NCBI RefSeq assembly: GCF_001940455.1
Contig: NZ_MKQR01000020.1
Coordinates: 1-55,085, forward strand
Origin: Actinokineospora bangkokensis
Lineage (GTDB): Bacteria; Actinomycetota; Actinomycetes; Mycobacteriales; Pseudonocardiaceae
Direction: 5' to 3'
DNA: 55,085 nt
Part shown: positions 23,467 to 35,700 of the stretch, piece by piece
Numbering within the stretch: position 1 is the stretch's first letter
Layout: each line of letters opens with the position of its first letter
Notes under the pieces: model-generated
The model's input: only the letters and a program-made list of their open reading frames with translations
Told to the model about the DNA's origin: nothing
Database searches by the model: none
Translations under genes and position numbers: made by a program

Positions 23467-24652
23467 CGTTGCGGTCGGCCAGCTCGATGTTCGCCTGGTG
23501 CTCCTGGAGGGTGTTCGCGAAGCAGGACGTGCCGTCCTTCTCGCAGCGCACGAAGTACAGCCAGGTGCCGTCGGCGGGCTTGGCGGCGGCTTGCAGGGCC
23601 TCGGGGCTGACCGCGGCGATCGGGGTCGGCGGCAGGCCGGGGTTGGCGTAGGTGTTGTACGGCCCGGTCTTGGCGCGGTCCTCGGGCTTGGTGAGGATGG
23701 CGGGCCGGTCGAGCACGTAGTTCACCGTGGAGTCGTACTGGAGCATCATGCTGATGGCGAGCCGGTTGTAGGTGACCCTGGCGACCCTGCCGAAGTCCTT
23801 GGCGATTGCCTCGCGCTGCACCAGGGAGGCCATCACCATCACCTGGTAGGGGGTGAACCCGGTGCCGTCGGCGAGGCCGGGCATGCCCGCGCCCTGCAGG
23901 CGGGCGCTGGAGTCGGCCAGCAGCTTCTTCCAGACCTCCAGCGCCGAGCTGCCCGGCTTGACCTCGTAGACGTCGGGCATGACCAGGCCTTCGAGCCTGC
24001 GCTTGGGCTCGGCGCGGGAGGCGTCCGGGATCGCCCAGTCGGGCACGCCCAGCTCGGCCAGGTCGGCGGTGCTCGCGACCTCGGCCAACTCCGCCACCGG
24101 CACGCAGGTGCTCTTGCCGTTGAGGGTGGCGCAGGTGGCCTTGGAGATCAGCGTGAGGACACCGGGGGTGGTGTTGTCGCCGGAGGTGATGTCGTCGAAC
24201 TGGGTGCCCGCCTTGATCTGCAGGTTGCCCACGCGCGACTTGGGGTCGACGATCCTGGCCACCGCGTCCTGGCCGGAGATCTTGGTGCGCATGACGTAGT
24301 AGCCCGGCTGCACCGAGCGGATGCGCGCGTCGGACTCGGCGGCGGTCACGAACGCCTTCGTGCTCGCCACCACGCCCGCCTCCTTGAGCGTGCCCGCGAT
24401 GGTGGAGGTCGAGTCGCCGCTGGCCACCTCGACGACCAGGTCGGTCTCGCCCGCCCCGGAGTAGTCGTCGTAGCCGCCCAGGCCGCTGATGAACCGGTAG
24501 CCGTACCAGGCGCCGCCGCCCAGGATGAGCAGGATGACCAGGCCGACGACGGTCAGCTTGAGCCGCCGGTTGTCCCTCTTGGGCTTGCTCCCGCGGGCCG
24601 CCTTGCGCGGGCGGTCCGGCTCGTCGGCGAACAGCCCGAGGTCGTCAGTCAT
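23456..24652 (-). CDS. mltG: Endolytic transglycosylase MltG
   Basis: Membrane-anchored lytic transglycosylase that cuts nascent peptidoglycan strands and sets glycan length. The 398-aa protein has a cytoplasmic basic N-terminus, one transmembrane helix ([20 protein letters not shown], about residues 32-51), a LysM-like segment and the YceG domain. The catalytic glutamate is in [18 protein letters not shown]; the conserved substrate region is DSTVNYVL and the terminal [16 protein letters not shown]. Its ATG overlaps the ruvX stop. Confidence 0.96.
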   Translation of the reverse strand: MTDDLGLFADEPDRPRKAARGSKPKRDNRRLKLTVVGLVILLILGGGAWYGYRFISGLGGYDDYSGAGETDLVVEVASGDSTSTIAGTLKEAGVVASTKAFVTAAESDARIRSVQPGYYVMRTKISGQDAVARIVDPKSRVGNLQIKAGTQFDDITSGDNTTPGVLTLISKATCATLNGKSTCVPVAELAEVASTADLAELGVPDWAIPDASRAEPKRRLEGLVMPDVYEVKPGSSALEVWKKLLADSSARLQGAGMPGLADGTGFTPYQVMVMASLVQREAIAKDFGRVARVTYNRLAISMMLQYDSTVNYVLDRPAILTKPEDRAKTGPYNTYANPGLPPTPIAAVSPEALQAAAKPADGTWLYFVRCEKDGTSCFANTLQEHQANIELADRNGAY

Positions 24653-25139
24653 GAGTCCGCCTCCGCAGATCGGGCCAGCGCGGCCGACCTGGCGTCCAGC
24701 CAGGCCTGCAGGATCTCCACGGCCGCGGCCTGGTCGACCACGGCGCGCTGCTTGGCACCGCGCACCCCACGCTGGCTGAGCATGCGCGAGGCGGTCACGG
24801 TGGTCAACCGCTCGTCGGCCAGGCGCACCGGGACCGGGGAGACCCGGGCAGCCAGCGCGCCCGCGTAGGCCGCGGCGGTCTCGGCGGCGGAGCCGTGCCG
24901 GGCCGCCAACGTCCTGGGCAGCCCCACCACGACCTCGACCACCTCGTGCTCGACGACCAACCGGGCCAGCTCGGCCAGGTCGGCGCCGCCCGCGGCGTCG
25001 CGGGCCAGGGTCACCAGCGGCGAGGCCAGGAACGGGCTGGGGTCGCTCAGGGCGACCCCGACCCGCACCGAGCCGACGTCGACGGCGAGCCTGCGGCCGC
25101 GGCCGGGGTCGTCGGTGCCCGGCCGGTCCGGTGCGCCGC

Positions 25140-25143
<4 letters not shown>
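24649..25143 (-). CDS. ruvX: Holliday junction resolvase-like protein RuvX (YqgF)
   Basis: RNase H-fold nuclease family implicated in pre-16S rRNA processing and Holliday junction resolution. The 164-aa protein has the first acidic motif [19 protein letters not shown], the second region [12 protein letters not shown], and the third acidic residue in [15 protein letters not shown]. Its GTG start overlaps the alaS stop, and it overlaps mltG downstream. Confidence 0.94.
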
Positions 25144-27809
<2,666 letters not shown>

Positions 27810-27882
27810 TGGTCTGTCCTCGGGGGTGGTGCGGGGTCGACGGGCGCGGGGCTCGGCGGGCGGGGGCGGCGCTGGGCGCGGC

Positions 27883-28200
27883 TCAGCCGTCCGCCCGGCG
27901 CGCTCGCGCGTCGGTGCGCCGGGGCCTGCGCTGCGGGGCGCCGCCGCCGAGCGCGTGCCGGGCGCCGGGGGTGACGCCGGAGCGGCGCTCCACCTCACCG
28001 GTCAACTGCTCCTCGCGCTCGACCATGCCCGCGCGCACGTCCGCGCCGAAGGCGCCGAGCGCCCCGGCCAGCTCGCGCACGGCGTCGCCGAGGTTGCCCG
28101 CGATGCCCGCGGGGGTGACCGCGTGCGCGGTCTCCTTGGCCTTGCGGCTCAGCGCGACGCCCGCGGCGACGCCGACGCCGAGCCAGAACATGCGCTTCAC
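27883..28200 (-). CDS. Small membrane-associated protein, DUF6167-like
   Basis: A 105-aa protein with a short hydrophobic N-terminus ([16 protein letters not shown]), then a lysine-rich helix ([20 protein letters not shown]) and a disordered arginine-rich tail. It overlaps the DUF948-like gene by 4 nt and precedes alaS, the arrangement also seen in Streptomyces near alaS. The name is by resemblance; the function is unknown. Confidence 0.75.
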   Translation of the reverse strand: MKRMFWLGVGVAAGVALSRKAKETAHAVTPAGIAGNLGDAVRELAGALGAFGADVRAGMVEREEQLTGEVERRSGVTPGARHALGGGAPQRRPRRTDARARRADG

Positions 28201-28610
28201 CGCGACCCCCGCTTGCGGCCGAGCACCGGGCGGGAGTGCTTGCCCGTGTCGACCGCCTTGGCCTTGCGCCGGGCGCGGACGGCCTTGCTCACCCCGTAGG
28301 ACAGCGCGGCGGCCTTGACCAGCGGGCCGCCGAGGGTGGCGGTGAACACCGAGGCGAGGGCGGAGACGTTGCCGGTGACGGCCTGGGCGTTGGCGGTGAT
28401 GCCGTCGACCCGCTCCAGCTGGGTGTTGACGTGGGTCAGCGTCGTGTTCGCCCCGGTGAACAGCGGGTCGCTGCCCGTGTGCGCCTTGCGGATGGCGACC
28501 GTGGCCTCGTCCAGGGTGCGGCCGAGCTTGAACAAGACGATGCCCAGCAGGACCACCAGCAGGACGAACGCGCCTGCGGCGATCAGCGCGGCGATCTGCC
28601 CTGCTGTCAC
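28197..28610 (-). CDS. DUF948 family protein
   Basis: A 137-aa protein with one N-terminal transmembrane helix (IAALIAAGAFVLLVVLLGIVL) followed by an amphipathic helical segment (GANTTLTHVNTQLERVDGIT) of the kind found in DUF948 proteins and a basic C-terminus. AAGGAGG lies just upstream of the GTG start. Co-transcribed with the DUF6167-like gene. Function unknown. Confidence 0.85.
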   Translation of the reverse strand: MTAGQIAALIAAGAFVLLVVLLGIVLFKLGRTLDEATVAIRKAHTGSDPLFTGANTTLTHVNTQLERVDGITANAQAVTGNVSALASVFTATLGGPLVKAAALSYGVSKAVRARRKAKAVDTGKHSRPVLGRKRGSR

Positions 28611-28740
28611 GAGCCCTCCTTCGACGACGGCGCTCCCGGGTACCCGGGGCGTGATCGCGGTCAGGCTACCGCGCCGGGTTCGGCGGCACCGCCCGGACCT
28701 GCGGGTGGGTGCGGGCGGGCCGCCGGGTCGTCGCCCGCGG

Positions 28741-30117
28741 TCACGAGCCCCGGATGACCTTGCGCAGGCGGGGCACGCGCTCGGCCAGGGCGCGCTCGGC
28801 GCCGCGGTTGGTGGGCTCGTAGTAGTCCCGGCCGACCAGCTCGTCCGGCGGGTACTGCTGGCGGAGGACCCCCTCGGGGGTGTCGTGCGGGTAGCGGTAG
28901 CCGGTGGCGTTGCCCAGCTTCTTGGCCCCCGCGTAGTGCCCGTCGCGCAGGTGCGGGGGCACCTGGCCGGTGCCGCCCGCGCGCACGTCGGCCAGCGCGG
29001 AGTCCACGGCGGTGATCACCGAGTTGGACTTGGGCGCGGTGGCCAGGTGCACGGTGGCCTGGGCCAGCGCCAGCCTGCCCTCGGGCATGCCGATGAGCTG
29101 GACGGCCTGGGCGGCGGCGACGGCGGTCTGCAGGGCGGTCGGGTCGGCCATGCCGATGTCCTCGGTGGCGTGCACGACCAGCCGCCGGGCGATGAACCGG
29201 GGGTCCTCGCCCGCCTCGATCATGCGCGCGAGGTAGTGCAGGGCGGCGTCGACGTCGGAGCCGCGGATGGACTTGATGAACGCGCTGGTGACGTCGTAGT
29301 GCTGGTCGCCCTGCCGGTCGTAGCGCACGGCCGCCTTGTCCACGGTGGCCTCGACGGTGGCCAGGTCGACCAGCCCGTCGCGGGTGGCCAGCGCCGAGTC
29401 GGCGGCGGCCTCCAGGGCGGTGAGCGCGCGGCGGGCGTCGCCACCGGCCAGCCGCACGAGGTGGTCCTCGGCGTCGGGCTCCAGCCGCACGCCGCCCGCC
29501 AGCCCGCGCTCGTCGGCGACGGCCCGGCGCACCAGTGCGCGGACGTCCTCGTCGCCGAGCGGGTGCAGTTGCAGCACGAGCGAGCGCGACAGCAGCGGGG
29601 AGACCACGGAGAAGAACGGGTTCTCGGTGGTGGCGGCCACCAGCAGCACGGTGCGGTCCTCCACCGCGCCGAGCAGGGCGTCCTGCTGGGTGCGCGAGAA
29701 GCGGTGCACCTCGTCGATGAACAGCACCGTCGACTCGCCGGAGTGCAGCAGGCGCCTGCGCGCGTCGTCGATGACCGCGCGCACCTCCTTCACCCCCGCC
29801 GAGAGCGCCGACAGGGCGACGAAGCGGCGGCCGATGGCCGAGGACACCAGGGTGGCGAGGGTGGTCTTGCCGGTGCCGGGCGGGCCGTAGAGCAGGATGG
29901 AGGCGGGGGCCGCGCCCTCGACCAGCCTGCGCAGCGGGGCACCCTTGCCGAGCAGGTGGTCCTGGCCGAGCACCTCGTCCAGGGTGGCGGGGCGCATGCG
30001 CACCGCCAGGGGCGTGCTGGCGCGCGGGCGGCCCGCACCGGAGGATGGGGACGGTGCCCGCCCGGCGTCCGCCGGGGCGGTGGCGCCGAAGAGGTCGAGG
30101 TCGAACTCCTGTTCCAC
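28741..30117 (-). CDS. rarA: Replication-associated recombination protein A (RarA/MgsA)
   Basis: AAA+ ATPase acting at stalled forks and on single-strand DNA ends, of the clamp-loader/RuvB clade. Walker [12 protein letters not shown] near residues 79-89, Walker [12 protein letters not shown] near 130, sensor AATTENPFF, then the C-terminal tetramerisation domain ([20 protein letters not shown]). The length is 458 aa. The first ~40 residues are proline/alanine-rich and variable. A Rv2559c-like gene in the same neighbourhood of alaS as in mycobacteria. Confidence 0.96.
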   Translation of the reverse strand: MEQEFDLDLFGATAPADAGRAPSPSSGAGRPRASTPLAVRMRPATLDEVLGQDHLLGKGAPLRRLVEGAAPASILLYGPPGTGKTTLATLVSSAIGRRFVALSALSAGVKEVRAVIDDARRRLLHSGESTVLFIDEVHRFSRTQQDALLGAVEDRTVLLVAATTENPFFSVVSPLLSRSLVLQLHPLGDEDVRALVRRAVADERGLAGGVRLEPDAEDHLVRLAGGDARRALTALEAAADSALATRDGLVDLATVEATVDKAAVRYDRQGDQHYDVTSAFIKSIRGSDVDAALHYLARMIEAGEDPRFIARRLVVHATEDIGMADPTALQTAVAAAQAVQLIGMPEGRLALAQATVHLATAPKSNSVITAVDSALADVRAGGTGQVPPHLRDGHYAGAKKLGNATGYRYPHDTPEGVLRQQYPPDELVGRDYYEPTNRGAERALAERVPRLRKVIRGS

Positions 30118-30179
30118 GCTGCCCGACGCTACCCGGGCGGCGGGGTGGGTGGTGCGGCAGCAGCGGAGGCGGAGCGCGA

Positions 30180-30539
30180 GTGAGCTGGTTCGACAGGTTC
30201 TACCGGGTCCCGCACGACCTGCGGCCCCTGGAGGCGGAGATCGGCAGGCTGGCCGAGCTGATGGACGCCGAGCTGGTCGGGGCGACCCCGGTGGACGCGG
30301 TGCCGCTGGACGCGGTGGCCGAGGCGGTGCGGCCGGGGCTGGTGCGCCCGGCCCGCGACGAGGTCACCCGGCAGTCGATCCAGGTGCGGGCGCGGCTGGC
30401 CAGGCAGGACCGGTTGGGCGAGCTGGACCGGTTCCGGCGCCGGGTGCTGCGCACGGCGGCGGCGAGCATGGACGAGGGGGTCTACCGCAAGGTGTTCGTG
30501 CCCTACGTGGAGACGATCCTGCCGAAGCGCCCCGGCTAG
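30180..30539 (+). CDS. Hypothetical protein, 119 aa
   Basis: Divergent from rarA, starting at GTG with GGAG about 7 nt upstream. The sequence is charged and predicted mostly helical ([60 protein letters not shown]), with no membrane segment, cysteine or recognised motif. The codon pattern is that of a real gene. It may be a soluble helical adaptor; I do not recognise the family. Confidence 0.65.
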   Translation: MSWFDRFYRVPHDLRPLEAEIGRLAELMDAELVGATPVDAVPLDAVAEAVRPGLVRPARDEVTRQSIQVRARLARQDRLGELDRFRRRVLRTAAASMDEGVYRKVFVPYVETILPKRPG

Positions 30540-30651
30540 AGCCTGTCCTCGGGCCTGCCCCCCCAAGCCGCGCCGGGTCGAACGCCCACGGCACCGGCCG
30601 AGCAACCAGCGGGTGACGCCGGGGTGGCCCGCTGTGGGATGATGACGCCCC

Positions 30652-31257
30652 GTGACCTCGTCCGTCATCCTGCTCGCGGGACCCTCCGGCTCGGGCAAGT
30701 CCACCCTCGGCGCCCGGCTCGGCCTCCCGGTGCTGAACCTGGACCACTTCTACCGCGAGGGCGGCGACCCGCTGCTGCCGCGCGACGCCGCGGGCCGGGT
30801 CGACTGGGACCACCCCGACTCCTGGCACGCACCGGACGCGCTGGCCGCGGTCGTGGCTCTGGCGACCTCGGGCACGACCGAGGTGCCGGTGTACGAGTAC
30901 GGGGCCGACCGCCGGGTGGGGTCGAGCACGCTGGCGCTGGGCGGAGCGCCCGCGTTCGTGGCCGAGGGGCTGTTCGCCGACCGGATCGCCGCGGGCTGCG
31001 CGGAGGCGGGGGTGCTCGGGGACGCGCTGGTGCTGGCGCCGAGCGCGGCGCGCACGTTCGCCCGCCGGTTCGCCAGGGACGTGGCCGAGTCGCGCAAGGC
31101 GGTGCCCTACCTGCTGCGCCGGGGGCTGCGGCTGTGGCGCGAGCACGGCGCGGTGGTGCGCCGGTGCGAGCGGGCCGGGATGACCCGCTGCACGGTGGAG
31201 CAGGCGGCGCGGCGGTGCGCCGACCGGGTGCGACCGCTGCCGGAAGCTGCCCGTTAA
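30652..31257 (+). CDS. Uridine kinase-like P-loop protein
   Basis: A 201-aa protein of the nucleoside-kinase clan. The P-loop is LLAGPSGSGKSTLGARLGLP near residues 7-26, followed by the family motif NLDHFYREGGDPLLPRD and VDWDHPDSWHAP, where uridine kinases bind the nucleoside. It is shorter than classic Udk and differs after residue 80. It probably phosphorylates uridine/cytidine or a related nucleoside, which would be pyrimidine salvage beside the de novo pathway in this window. GTG start. Confidence 0.8.
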   Translation: MTSSVILLAGPSGSGKSTLGARLGLPVLNLDHFYREGGDPLLPRDAAGRVDWDHPDSWHAPDALAAVVALATSGTTEVPVYEYGADRRVGSSTLALGGAPAFVAEGLFADRIAAGCAEAGVLGDALVLAPSAARTFARRFARDVAESRKAVPYLLRRGLRLWREHGAVVRRCERAGMTRCTVEQAARRCADRVRPLPEAAR

Positions 31258-31282
31258 GTCCGGTTCAACCGTTGAGTCGTGT

Positions 31283-32086
31283 ATGACTCGACAGGTGGAC
31301 AACACCTACGAGAACCTCGCCGAGTTCGCCGACGTCGACCGCTCCGCGGACCCGGGTGCCTTCGTCGACCTGCTGCGCCGCCTCGACGCGCTGCCGCAGA
31401 CCCGGGTGCTGCGCGACCTGGCCTACGCCCGGCTCGGCGCCGGGCGCGGGGTCGACGTGGGCGCGGGCCGCGGCACCGTGGTGGCGGAACTGGCCGAGCG
31501 CGGGTTCGCGCCGGTGGGGGTCGACCTGAGCGAGGCGATGGTCGCCGAGGCCGCCCGCGAGCACCCGGGGCACGACTTCCGGGTGGGCGACGCCTACGCG
31601 CTGCCGATGGCCGACGGGGAGCTGGACTGGTACCACGCCGAGCGGGTGTACATCCACCTCGACGACCCCGACCGCGCCGCCGCCGAGGCGCTGCGGGTGC
31701 TGCGGCCCGGCGGCCGGGTGGTCGTGGTCGACATGGACATGGACGCGATGTCGGTGGCCACCGACCTGCCGCTGCTTGCCCGCGCGGTGCTCGGCGCCAC
31801 GTGCGACGACCTGGCCAACGGGCGCGCCGGGGTGCGCGCGGCCGACACCCTGCGCGGCGCCGGGTTCACCGACGTCGAGGTGCTGCCCTACTCCCCCGCG
31901 CACACCGACCCCGACATGGTGTGGCCGCTCTACCCCGGCCCCGGGCTGGCGATCGCCCAGCGGACCGGCGCGATCACCGCCGCCGAGGCCGAGCAGGTGG
32001 TGGCGGAGGTGCGCAGGCGCGGCGCGGCCGGGACGTTCCTGGCCGTGCCCGCCCTGTTCGTCGTGTCCGGCACCCGCCCGGCCTGA
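31283..32086 (+). CDS. Class I SAM-dependent methyltransferase
   Basis: A 267-aa soluble enzyme with the Rossmann motif GVDVGAGRGTVVAELAERGF near residue 55, acidic motif VGVDLSEAM, and motif ALRVLRPGGRVVVVDMD after the catalytic fold. Typical of the UbiE/small-molecule type; substrate unknown. It starts 25 nt after the uridine-kinase-like gene, probably the same transcript, and ends 123 nt before sfnG. A GTG at 31295 is an alternative start. Confidence 0.85.
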   Translation: MTRQVDNTYENLAEFADVDRSADPGAFVDLLRRLDALPQTRVLRDLAYARLGAGRGVDVGAGRGTVVAELAERGFAPVGVDLSEAMVAEAAREHPGHDFRVGDAYALPMADGELDWYHAERVYIHLDDPDRAAAEALRVLRPGGRVVVVDMDMDAMSVATDLPLLARAVLGATCDDLANGRAGVRAADTLRGAGFTDVEVLPYSPAHTDPDMVWPLYPGPGLAIAQRTGAITAAEAEQVVAEVRRRGAAGTFLAVPALFVVSGTRPA

Positions 32087-32209
32087 GCACCTTCCACCGC
32101 CGACCGCCCGAGGGCAAGCGGCGCAACAGGAAGGCCAACGAACCGCCACACTGCTCCCACCGCGTGAGCCGTCGTTGCCCGGCGGCGCGCGCGGTGGGTT
32201 CATGGGTGC

Positions 32210-33340
32210 ATGCCAGCAACGCCTCCCCCCGAGCCGCTGAAGTTCGCCTACTGGGTGCCCAACGTCAGCGGCGGCCTCGTCGTCAGCACCATCGAGCAGC
32301 GGACCGACTGGTCCTATGAGTACAACCGCGACCTGGCGGTGCTGGCCGAGGCCAACGGCTTCGAGTACGCGCTGAGCCAGGTGCGGTACATGGCCAGCTA
32401 CGGCGCGGCCTACCAGCAGGAGTCGACGAGCTTCAGCCTCGCGCTGCTGCTGGCCACCCAGCGGTTGAAGGTGATCGCCGCGGTGCACCCGGGGCTGTGG
32501 CACCCCGGCGTGCTGGCGAAGCTGCTCGCCACCGCCGACCACCTCTCCGGGGGGCGCGCGGCGGTGAACGTCGTGTCCGGCTGGTTCAAGGGCGAGTTCA
32601 CCGCCCTGGGCGAGCCGTGGCTGGAGCACGACGAGCGGTACCGGCGCTCGGAGGAGTTCATCCGCGTGCTGCGCGCGAGCTGGACCGAGGACGACGCGCA
32701 GTTCGCGGGCGACTTCTACCGGTTGCGCGGCTACGACCTCAAGCCCAAGCCGCTGTCCGCGCCGGGGCGCCCGCACCCGGAGGTGTTCCAGGGCGGCAAC
32801 TCCACCGCCGCGCGGGCGATGGCCGGCCGGGTGTCGGACTGGTACTTCAGCAACGGCAAGGACTTCGACGGCGTCACCGAGCAGGTGGCCGAGGTGGGGC
32901 GCGCCGCGGCCGAGCACGGGCGGCGGGTGCGCTTCGGGCTCAACGGGTTCCTCATCGCCCGCGACACCGAGGCCGAGGCGCGCGAGGTGCTGCGCGAGAT
33001 CGTCGCCAAGGCCGACCCCGAGGCGGTGCGCGGCTTCGGGGACGCGGTGAAGCAGGCGGGCGGGTCGACCGGCGACCGCAAGGGCATGTGGGCCGACTCC
33101 TCCTTCGACGACCTGGTCCAGTACAACGACGGCTTCCGCAGCAAGCTCATCGGCACCCCCGAGCAGGTCGCCGAGCGGTTGGTGGCCTACCGCGCGCTGG
33201 GCGTCGACCTCGCGCTGCTCGGCTTCCTGCACTACCACGAGGAAGTCGCCTACTTCGGTGAGCGCGTCCTGCCGATCGTGCGCGCCCTGGAGGCCGACGC
33301 CGACCGCGGCGCCGCCACCCCCGAACCGATCTTCCGCTGA
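32210..33340 (+). CDS. sfnG: FMNH2-dependent dimethylsulfone monooxygenase
   Basis: Luciferase-like flavin monooxygenase oxidising dimethyl sulfone to methanesulfinate for sulfur scavenging. The 376-aa protein begins with the SfnG signature FAYWVPNVSGGLVVSTIEQR, followed by FEYALSQVRYMASYG, the flavin-binding-type segment VNVVSGWFKGEFTALG, and EVFQGGNSTAARAMAG. No flavin reductase gene is adjacent; FMNH2 must come from elsewhere. Followed 26 nt later by a SfnC-like gene, the same pairing as in Pseudomonas sfn clusters. Confidence 0.92.
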   Translation: MPATPPPEPLKFAYWVPNVSGGLVVSTIEQRTDWSYEYNRDLAVLAEANGFEYALSQVRYMASYGAAYQQESTSFSLALLLATQRLKVIAAVHPGLWHPGVLAKLLATADHLSGGRAAVNVVSGWFKGEFTALGEPWLEHDERYRRSEEFIRVLRASWTEDDAQFAGDFYRLRGYDLKPKPLSAPGRPHPEVFQGGNSTAARAMAGRVSDWYFSNGKDFDGVTEQVAEVGRAAAEHGRRVRFGLNGFLIARDTEAEAREVLREIVAKADPEAVRGFGDAVKQAGGSTGDRKGMWADSSFDDLVQYNDGFRSKLIGTPEQVAERLVAYRALGVDLALLGFLHYHEEVAYFGERVLPIVRALEADADRGAATPEPIFR

Positions 33341-33366
33341 TCGTCCACTGAGGAGGAAGCAGAACC

Positions 33367-34581
33367 ATGACCACGACTGGGATCGACTGGTCGTCCACCG
33401 AGACCCCGACGACGGCCGAGGGGTGGGTTGCCCGCGCGGCGGAGGTGTCGGCGCTGCTGGCCGTCGACGCTGCGGCGCGCGACCGCGCGGGCAAGACCCC
33501 CTACGAGGAGGTGAAGCTGCTCAAGGAGTCCGGGCTGGTGACGCTGCTCGGCCCGGCCGAGCACGGCGGCGGGGGGCAGGAGTGGCCGACGGCGTACCGG
33601 GTCGTGCGCGAGGTCGCCAAGGCGGACGGGTCGATCGGGCAGCTGCTGGGCTACCACTACCTGTGGTTCTGGGCGGCGCGCCTGGTGGGTACGCCGGAGC
33701 AGGTCGCGGCGGTGGAGGAGCAGGCGACGCGCGACCGGGCGTTCTTCGGCGGGGCGGTGAACCCGCGCGACGACGACGTGGTCATCACCGACGAGGGCGA
33801 CACCCTGGTCTACCGCGGGCGCAAGTCGTTCTCCACCGGCAGCAAGGTCTCCGACCTCACCGTGCTCGAGGGCGTGCTGGAGGGCACGGACAAGCACATC
33901 TTCGCGATCGTGCCCTCGGACACCCCCGGCCTGGTCTTCCACGACGACTGGGACAACATCGGGCAGCGGTTGACCGAGTCCGGCGGCGTCACCATCGACG
34001 GCGTGCGGGTGGACTGGGCGGGCGCGGCGGGCTACCGGGACAAGCAGTTCACCCCGCGCGTCTACAACACCCTGAACGTGCCGACGATCCAGCTCGTGTT
34101 CGTCAACTTCTACCTGGGCATCGCGCTGGGGGCGCTGGAGATCGCGCGCACCTACACCCGGGAGCGGTCCCGGTCGTGGCTGCACGGCGGGTACGAGCGC
34201 GCCGTCGACGAGCCCTACGTGATCGACATCTACGGCGACCTCACCGCGAAGCTCTGGGCGGTGGAGGCGCTGGCGGACAAGGTGGCCGAGGAGGCGCTGG
34301 TCATCCACCGCGACCCGGACGCGGTCACCGAGCGCCTGCGCGGTGAGCACGAGGTGCGCGTGGCGGCGGTCAAGGCGCGCGCCACCGAGGTCGCGCTGGA
34401 GGTGACGGCGAAGGTCTTCGAGGTCACCGGCGCGCGGGCGACCGCCAGCTCGGTGGGCCTGGACCGCTTCTGGCGCAACGTCCGCACGCACACCCTGCAC
34501 GACCCGGTGGCCTACAAGCGCAGGGAGGTCGGGGTGTTCGTGCTGCGCGACGAACTGCCCGAACCCACCTGGTACTCCTGA
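33367..34581 (+). CDS. Acyl-CoA dehydrogenase-fold flavin monooxygenase, SfnC/DszC-like
   Basis: A 404-aa protein of the acyl-CoA dehydrogenase fold that in this subgroup acts as an FMNH2-dependent monooxygenase on organosulfur compounds (DszC, SfnC). Seen are the N-terminal helical domain (YEEVKLLKESGLVTLLGPAE), the beta domain (YRGRKSFSTGSKVSDLTVLE) and the C-terminal helical bundle ending FWRNVRTHTLHDPVAYKRRE, a feature of DszC-like members. [13 protein letters not shown]. With sfnG it forms a sulfone/sulfide oxidation pair; the exact substrate is inference. Confidence 0.85.
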   Translation: MTTTGIDWSSTETPTTAEGWVARAAEVSALLAVDAAARDRAGKTPYEEVKLLKESGLVTLLGPAEHGGGGQEWPTAYRVVREVAKADGSIGQLLGYHYLWFWAARLVGTPEQVAAVEEQATRDRAFFGGAVNPRDDDVVITDEGDTLVYRGRKSFSTGSKVSDLTVLEGVLEGTDKHIFAIVPSDTPGLVFHDDWDNIGQRLTESGGVTIDGVRVDWAGAAGYRDKQFTPRVYNTLNVPTIQLVFVNFYLGIALGALEIARTYTRERSRSWLHGGYERAVDEPYVIDIYGDLTAKLWAVEALADKVAEEALVIHRDPDAVTERLRGEHEVRVAAVKARATEVALEVTAKVFEVTGARATASSVGLDRFWRNVRTHTLHDPVAYKRREVGVFVLRDELPEPTWYS

Positions 34582-34589
34582 TCCCGAAC

Positions 34590-34624
34590 CCGGGACCCGC
34601 CCGCCCGGCGCGGGCGGGTCCCGG
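34590..34624. terminator. Bidirectional terminator, 15-bp perfect stem
   Basis: CCGGGACCCGCCCGC and GCGGGCGGGTCCCGG pair perfectly around CCGGC. It lies in the 48-bp gap between the convergent sfnC-like and alcohol dehydrogenase genes, where a shared terminator is expected. No U-tract. Confidence 0.8.
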
Positions 34625-34629
34625 TGCCG

Positions 34630-35679
34630 TCACGGCCGCAGCAGCGGCTTGATGACCTTGCGGTCGGACATGTCGCGGTAGGCGTCGGCGACCTGCTCCA
34701 GGCCGTACTCGGCGTCGAAGACCGGCCCGGGGTCGAGCTTGCCGTCCAGCACGTCGGCCAGCAGCGCGTCGAGGTAGTGGCGGACCGGGGCGACCCCGCC
34801 CGCGACGGAGATGTTGTTGGAGAACATCTGCTGCACCGGCAGTTCCGGGCCGCCCGCGGGCACGCCGACGTAGCCCACGCGCCCGCCGGGGCGGGTGGAG
34901 TCCAGCGCCTGCTGCATGGACTCCTTGGTGCCCACGCACTCCAGCACCGCGTCGGCGCCGGTGCCGCTCAGCAGCTCCTTGATCTCCGCCACGCCCTCGT
35001 CGCCGCGGGTGGTGACGATGTCGGTGGCGCCGAACCGGGTGGCGACCTTCTGCCGGTCCTCGTGCCGGGACATGGCGATCACGCGCCCGGCGCCGAGGCG
35101 GGACGCGGCCAGCACCGCCGACAGGCCCACGGCACCGTCCCCGACCACCACGACGGTGTCGCCCGCGGACACCTGGGCGGCGACCGCGGCGTGGTGGCCG
35201 GTGCCCATCACGTCCGAGAGCGTCAGCAGGGCGGGAACCAGCGCGTCGTCGGGGGCGCCGGGCGTGGCCACGAGGGTGCCGTCCGCGAAGGGCACCCGCA
35301 CGTACTGCGCCTGCGCGCCGTCGAGGTCCTCCCCGGAACGGCTGGTGGACCCCCACGCGCCGCCGTTGACGCACGAGGTCTGCACACCGTTGCGGCAGTG
35401 CGCGCAGGTGCCGTCGCTCACCACGAACGGCGCGATGACGAAGTCGCCGGTCCGCAGCGAGCGCACGTCGGCGCCGACGGCCTCCACGACGCCGACGAAC
35501 TCGTGGCCGATGGGCCGCGGCTCGCCGGGACCGCGGACCCCCCGGTAGCCCCACAGGTCGGAGCCGCAGACGCAGGCCGCGGTGACCCGCACGACCGCGT
35601 CGGTGGGGTGCTGGACGGTGGGCTCTGGGCGGTCGGCGAGGCGGATGTCTCCCTCGCCGTGCAGGTAGGTGGCTCGCAC
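34630..35679 (-). CDS. Zinc-dependent alcohol dehydrogenase (MDR family)
   Basis: A 349-aa medium-chain dehydrogenase. Catalytic zinc ligands are in ACVCGSDLWGYRG and IGHEFVGVVEAVG; the NAD(P) motif is VVVVGDGAVGLSAVLAASRL near residue 175. The structural zinc lobe reads SDGTCAHCRNGVQTSC, in which the first of the four usual cysteines is an Asp, a variant seen in actinobacterial members. The substrate is not predictable; similar proteins oxidise small alcohols or act as formaldehyde/threonine-type dehydrogenases. Convergent with the sfn pair and probably transcribed separately. Confidence 0.87.
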   Translation of the reverse strand: MRATYLHGEGDIRLADRPEPTVQHPTDAVVRVTAACVCGSDLWGYRGVRGPGEPRPIGHEFVGVVEAVGADVRSLRTGDFVIAPFVVSDGTCAHCRNGVQTSCVNGGAWGSTSRSGEDLDGAQAQYVRVPFADGTLVATPGAPDDALVPALLTLSDVMGTGHHAAVAAQVSAGDTVVVVGDGAVGLSAVLAASRLGAGRVIAMSRHEDRQKVATRFGATDIVTTRGDEGVAEIKELLSGTGADAVLECVGTKESMQQALDSTRPGGRVGYVGVPAGGPELPVQQMFSNNISVAGGVAPVRHYLDALLADVLDGKLDPGPVFDAEYGLEQVADAYRDMSDRKVIKPLLRP

Positions 35680-35700
35680 CCCCAGAACGCTACGCCCGGC

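Noticed and set aside
30180..34581. Biosynthetic gene cluster around the kinase, methyltransferase and flavoenzymes
   Set aside because: There is no core synthase, carrier protein or transporter; sfnG and its partner are better explained by sulfur scavenging.
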